NCBI GenBank assembly: GCA_035718085.1
Contig: DASTHS010000279.1
Location: forward strand, 1 to 8,391
Direction: 5' to 3'
DNA length: 8,391 bases
From: DASTHS01 sp035718085
GTDB lineage: Bacteria; Actinomycetota; Acidimicrobiia; Acidimicrobiales; Palsa-688
The stretch's first letter is position 1; each line of letters begins with the position of its first letter. This document shows positions 6,540-8,391 of this stretch, piece by piece. Made by a program: the position numbers and the translations under genes. The notes beneath the pieces are model-generated. The model was not told the origin of the DNA and searched no databases. It saw nothing but the letters and a program-made list of their open reading frames with translations.

Positions 6540-7388
6540 ATGGACGTGCTCCTCGACGGCGGCACCTTCTTCGAGTGCCCGCGCTGGCACGGCGGGCGAT
6601 GGTGGGTGTCGGACTTCTACAGCACCACGGTGCGCAGCTTCGGCGCCGACGGCGGCGACCAGGTGGAGGAGGTCGTCGTCGACGGGCGGCCGTCGGGGCT
6701 GGGCTTCACCCCCGACGGTGACCTGCTCGTGGTGTCGATGCTCGACCATCGCGTGCTGCGCCGGTCGGCCGCCGGCGGCCCCCTCGTCGAGGTGGCCGAC
6801 CTGTCGGCGCAGGTCACCGGGATCTGCAACGACATGGTCGTCGACGCGTCGGGCGTCGCCTGGGTCGGCGAGTTCGGGTTCGACTTCTTCGCCGGCGCCG
6901 CCTTCGCCCCGGCCGTGCTCAGCCGGGTGGCGGCCGACGGCACCGTCACCGTGGCGGCCCGCGACCTCGCCTTCCCCAACGGTGCGGTCGTCACCGACGA
7001 CGGGTCGACGCTGATCGTCGGCGAGACGTTCGCCTCCCGCTACACCGCCTTCACCGTCGCCGGCGACGGCACCCTCACCGACCGCCGCGAGTGGGCCGCG
7101 CTGCCGGGCGCCTTCCCCGACGGCTGCTGCCTCGACGCCCGCGGCCGCATCTGGAGCGCCGACGCCCGCAGCGGCCGCTGCCTCCTGGTGGAGGAGGGAG
7201 GGCGGGTCGTCGACGAGGTGACCGTGCCCGGCGGCCTGCACGCCTTCGCCTGCATGCTCGGCGGCCCCGAGCGGCGCACCCTGCTGGTCTGCGCGGCCCC
7301 CGACTCCGATCCGGCCAAGCGGTCGGTGGCCACCGAGGCGCTGCTGGCCATCGTCGACGTCGACGTCCCCGGCGCCGGCCTGCCCTGA
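6540..7388 (+). CDS. SMP-30/gluconolactonase/LRE family protein
   Basis: This 282-residue protein is a six-bladed beta-propeller of the SMP-30 (regucalcin)/gluconolactonase family, metal-dependent lactonases that open sugar or other lactone rings. The four metal ligands known from human SMP30 (E18, N103, N154, D204) have clear counterparts: E12 in FECPRW, N97 in GICNDMV, N147 in AFPNGAV and D194 in FPDGCCLD. Blade repeats such as PSGLGFTPDGDLLVV, NDMVVDASGVAWVGEFG and DARGRIWSADARSG are visible. There is no signal peptide, so it is cytoplasmic. The C-terminus (GGLHAFACMLGGPERRTLLVCAA) is typical of the family. The ATG has no SD site; a TAGCGT hexamer 9 bases upstream predicts a leader of about 3 bases. 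It is the only plus-strand gene in the window, divergent from one luciferase-like gene and converging on another with a 7-base gap. The exact lactone is unknown; L-gluconolactone, other aldonolactones and organophosphates are used by relatives. Confidence 0.94.
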   Translation: MDVLLDGGTFFECPRWHGGRWWVSDFYSTTVRSFGADGGDQVEEVVVDGRPSGLGFTPDGDLLVVSMLDHRVLRRSAAGGPLVEVADLSAQVTGICNDMVVDASGVAWVGEFGFDFFAGAAFAPAVLSRVAADGTVTVAARDLAFPNGAVVTDDGSTLIVGETFASRYTAFTVAGDGTLTDRREWAALPGAFPDGCCLDARGRIWSADARSGRCLLVEEGGRVVDEVTVPGGLHAFACMLGGPERRTLLVCAAPDSDPAKRSVATEALLAIVDVDVPGAGLP

Positions 7389-7395
7389 CCGGCGG

Positions 7396-8304
7396 CTACC
7401 GGGCGTAGAGGTCGAACAGCTCCTGGAGGGCCTTGAGCTGGCCGCCGGTGGTCGACGACGGCACCACGATCGGGGTGTCGACCCCGGCGGCGAACCACGC
7501 CTCGATGCCGTCGCGCACCGCTCCGGCGGGCCCGAACAGCGTCACGTCCGCCAGCCACCGGTCGTGCATCAGGGCCGGGATGCGGTCGGTGTCACCGGCC
7601 TCGAGGGCGGCCTCGATGGCCGTCATCTCCTCTTCGTAGCCGGCCGCCTTCCAGTAGTTGCGGTAGTTGGGCAGCCGCACGTAGCCGCCGAGGGTCTTGC
7701 GGCACACGGCGGCGGCCGCCTCCCGGTCGTCGTCGATGACGGTGGGCACCATGTTGGCGACGGTGAACCCCTGCGGCCGGCCGGCCGCCGCCCCCGCCAG
7801 CTGGGCGGCCATGTGGCTGCGCGCCCCGTTCGCCCACACCGCCCCCTCGGCCACCTCGACGGCGAGCTCGAGCATCCGGTCGCGCAGGGTGGCGAGGATC
7901 ACCGGCGGCAGCTCGCCGCTCTGACCCGCCGCCGCCCGCAGGCCCTCGACGTAGGTGCGGGTGTCGGCCAGCGGCTTCCCCGTCTGCAGCCCGAGCCGCT
8001 CGTGCACGGGCCCGTGGCTGACCCCGAGGCCGAGCCGGAAGCGGCCGCCGGAGGTCTCGTGGAGGTAGCCGGCGGTGGCGGCGACGTCCCAGGCGTGGCG
8101 GAAGTAGATCGGGTGGATGGCGGTGCCGACCACCAGGTCGGTCGTGGCCCCGAGCGCAGACGTGCAGAAGCTGAGCTGCTCGCCACCGAGGCTGGGCGCC
8201 CACATGCTCGGGAAGCCGCGCCGCTCGACCTCCCTGGCCAGTTCGAGCGCCCGGGCGCGACGGCCGGGCACGGCGACGAGGGAGACGGCGGGCAGCTGCG
8301 GCAT
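7396..8304 (-). CDS. Luciferase-like (LLM class) F420-dependent oxidoreductase
   Basis: This 302-residue protein is a luciferase-like TIM-barrel oxidoreductase. Supporting segments are the first strand PAVSLVAVPG (5-14), the helix RARALELAREVERRGFPSMWAPS (16-38), ATTDLVVGTAIHPIYFRHAWDVAATAGYLHETSGGRFRLGLGVSHGP (53-99) and PPVILATLRDRMLELAVEVAEGAVWAN (133-159). The final barrel/cap region VTLFGPAGAVRDGIEAWFAAGVDTPIVVP (254-282) is typical of the superfamily. The cofactor is probably F420, by analogy; the substrate is unknown. It belongs to a different subgroup from the 5576-6514 protein, having GLGVSHG where that one has GLGAGW. I chose ATG at 8302-8304 because GGAGG (8310-8314) lies 5 bases upstream and the first strand then begins within ten residues. 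An in-frame ATG at 8364 would add 20 residues and also has a GAGG upstream, so it cannot be fully excluded. The stop is 7 bases from that of the SMP-30 gene. Confidence 0.92.
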   Translation of the reverse strand: MPQLPAVSLVAVPGRRARALELAREVERRGFPSMWAPSLGGEQLSFCTSALGATTDLVVGTAIHPIYFRHAWDVAATAGYLHETSGGRFRLGLGVSHGPVHERLGLQTGKPLADTRTYVEGLRAAAGQSGELPPVILATLRDRMLELAVEVAEGAVWANGARSHMAAQLAGAAAGRPQGFTVANMVPTVIDDDREAAAAVCRKTLGGYVRLPNYRNYWKAAGYEEEMTAIEAALEAGDTDRIPALMHDRWLADVTLFGPAGAVRDGIEAWFAAGVDTPIVVPSSTTGGQLKALQELFDLYAR

Positions 8305-8309
8305 CGGGA

Positions 8310-8314
8310 CCTCC
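8310..8314 (-). promoter_or_regulatory. Ribosome binding site GGAGG deciding the start at 8304
   Basis: A full GGAGG on the minus strand, 5 bases before ATG 8302-8304, is the strongest Shine-Dalgarno site in the window. It favours the 302-residue form of the luciferase-like protein over the 322-residue form. Confidence 0.7.
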
Positions 8315-8332
8315 GGGTGGGGCGACCCAGCG

Positions 8333-8338
8333 ACAGTA
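8333..8338 (-). promoter_or_regulatory. Candidate -10 hexamer TACTGT
   Basis: TACTGT on the minus strand fits TAnnnT and the TAnnGT form seen at the other gaps in this window. It is 28 bases before the ATG at 8304, which leaves a leader of about 20 bases that includes the GGAGG. No consensus -35 is seen 16-18 bases upstream. If it is real, the longer ORF start at 8364 would lie upstream of transcription. Confidence 0.4.
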
Positions 8339-8391
8339 GGCAGCGCGGGTAGGACGCCGCCCATGCCTCCCCCCTCGTGGCCCAGCGCGCT

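Noticed and set aside
5444..6721. A 425-codon plus-strand frame across the luciferase-like gene
   Set aside because: It overlaps three real genes, and its Gly/His/Val-rich translation has no recognisable domain. The minus-strand frame carries clear LLM signatures.
6381..7241. A 286-codon minus-strand frame antisense to the SMP-30 gene
   Set aside because: It is a shadow of the SMP-30 frame, and the plus-strand product has all four metal ligands and blade repeats.
7374..7393. Hairpin GCCGG-N10-CCGGC over the convergent stop codons
   Set aside because: A 5-bp stem with a 10-base loop is expected by chance in such GC-rich DNA, and no U-tract is present on either side.
8363..8391. Possible plus-strand gene starting at ATG 8363 (MPPPSWPSA...)
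   Set aside because: Only nine codons are visible before the window ends. TAGGAC at 8350-8355 is 7 bases upstream, but it lacks the conserved final T. It is not enough to call.
1..8391. A phage-defence island centred on the SNF2 ATPase
   Set aside because: No methyltransferase, nuclease, phospholipase-D-like protein, toxin or mobile element is visible nearby. The neighbours are metabolic and regulatory genes of the same base composition.

Overview
This is a very G+C-rich window. Nearly every codon in the real genes ends in G or C, and GTG starts are common. Two luciferase-like (probably F420-dependent) oxidoreductases are present, and several short intergenic gaps carry TAnnGT hexamers of the kind used as -10 elements by high-G+C Gram-positive bacteria. 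Together these suggest an actinobacterium, possibly of the Acidimicrobiia type. The lineage is an inference; there is no rRNA or marker gene to settle it. No RNA gene, CRISPR array, insertion sequence, attachment site or replication origin was found. The window looks chromosomal and gene-dense, with no gene-free stretch longer than about 150 bases.

Layout, left to right. Positions 1-300 (minus) hold the first 100 codons of a DUF3293-family protein that runs off the left edge. Positions 363-1217 (minus) encode a 284-residue protein I do not recognise. Positions 1360-1971 (minus) encode a TetR-type repressor. Its 105-base upstream gap holds a good -35/-10 promoter and an overlapping dyad that looks like a self-operator. 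The gaps before the unknown gene and before the DUF3293 gene contain no TA dinucleotide, so these three genes probably form one operon driven by the tetR promoter.

Positions 2077-5523 (minus) encode an 1148-residue SWIM zinc-finger plus SNF2 helicase with all the classical motifs. Positions 5576-6514 (minus) encode a luciferase-like oxidoreductase. Positions 6540-7388 (plus) encode an SMP-30/gluconolactonase-type beta-propeller with all four metal ligands in place. The last two genes are divergent, only 25 bases apart, and their -10 hexamers overlap by two bases. Positions 7396-8304 (minus) encode a second luciferase-like oxidoreductase, converging on the SMP-30 gene with a 7-base gap.

Functionally there are two themes. 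On the right is an oxidoreductase/lactonase group. An F420-dependent luciferase-like enzyme can turn a lactol into a lactone (as F420-dependent glucose-6-phosphate dehydrogenase does), and SMP-30 proteins hydrolyse lactones, so the divergent pair could act in sequence. On the left is a regulator with two poorly characterised proteins, beside a stand-alone SWIM-SNF2 ATPase. I see no partner nuclease, methylase or toxin that would make the helicase part of a defence system. The most distinctive signal is promoter architecture: five TAnnGT hexamers lie upstream of starts, and two sit exactly 6 bases before SD-less GTG starts, as expected for leaderless mRNAs.
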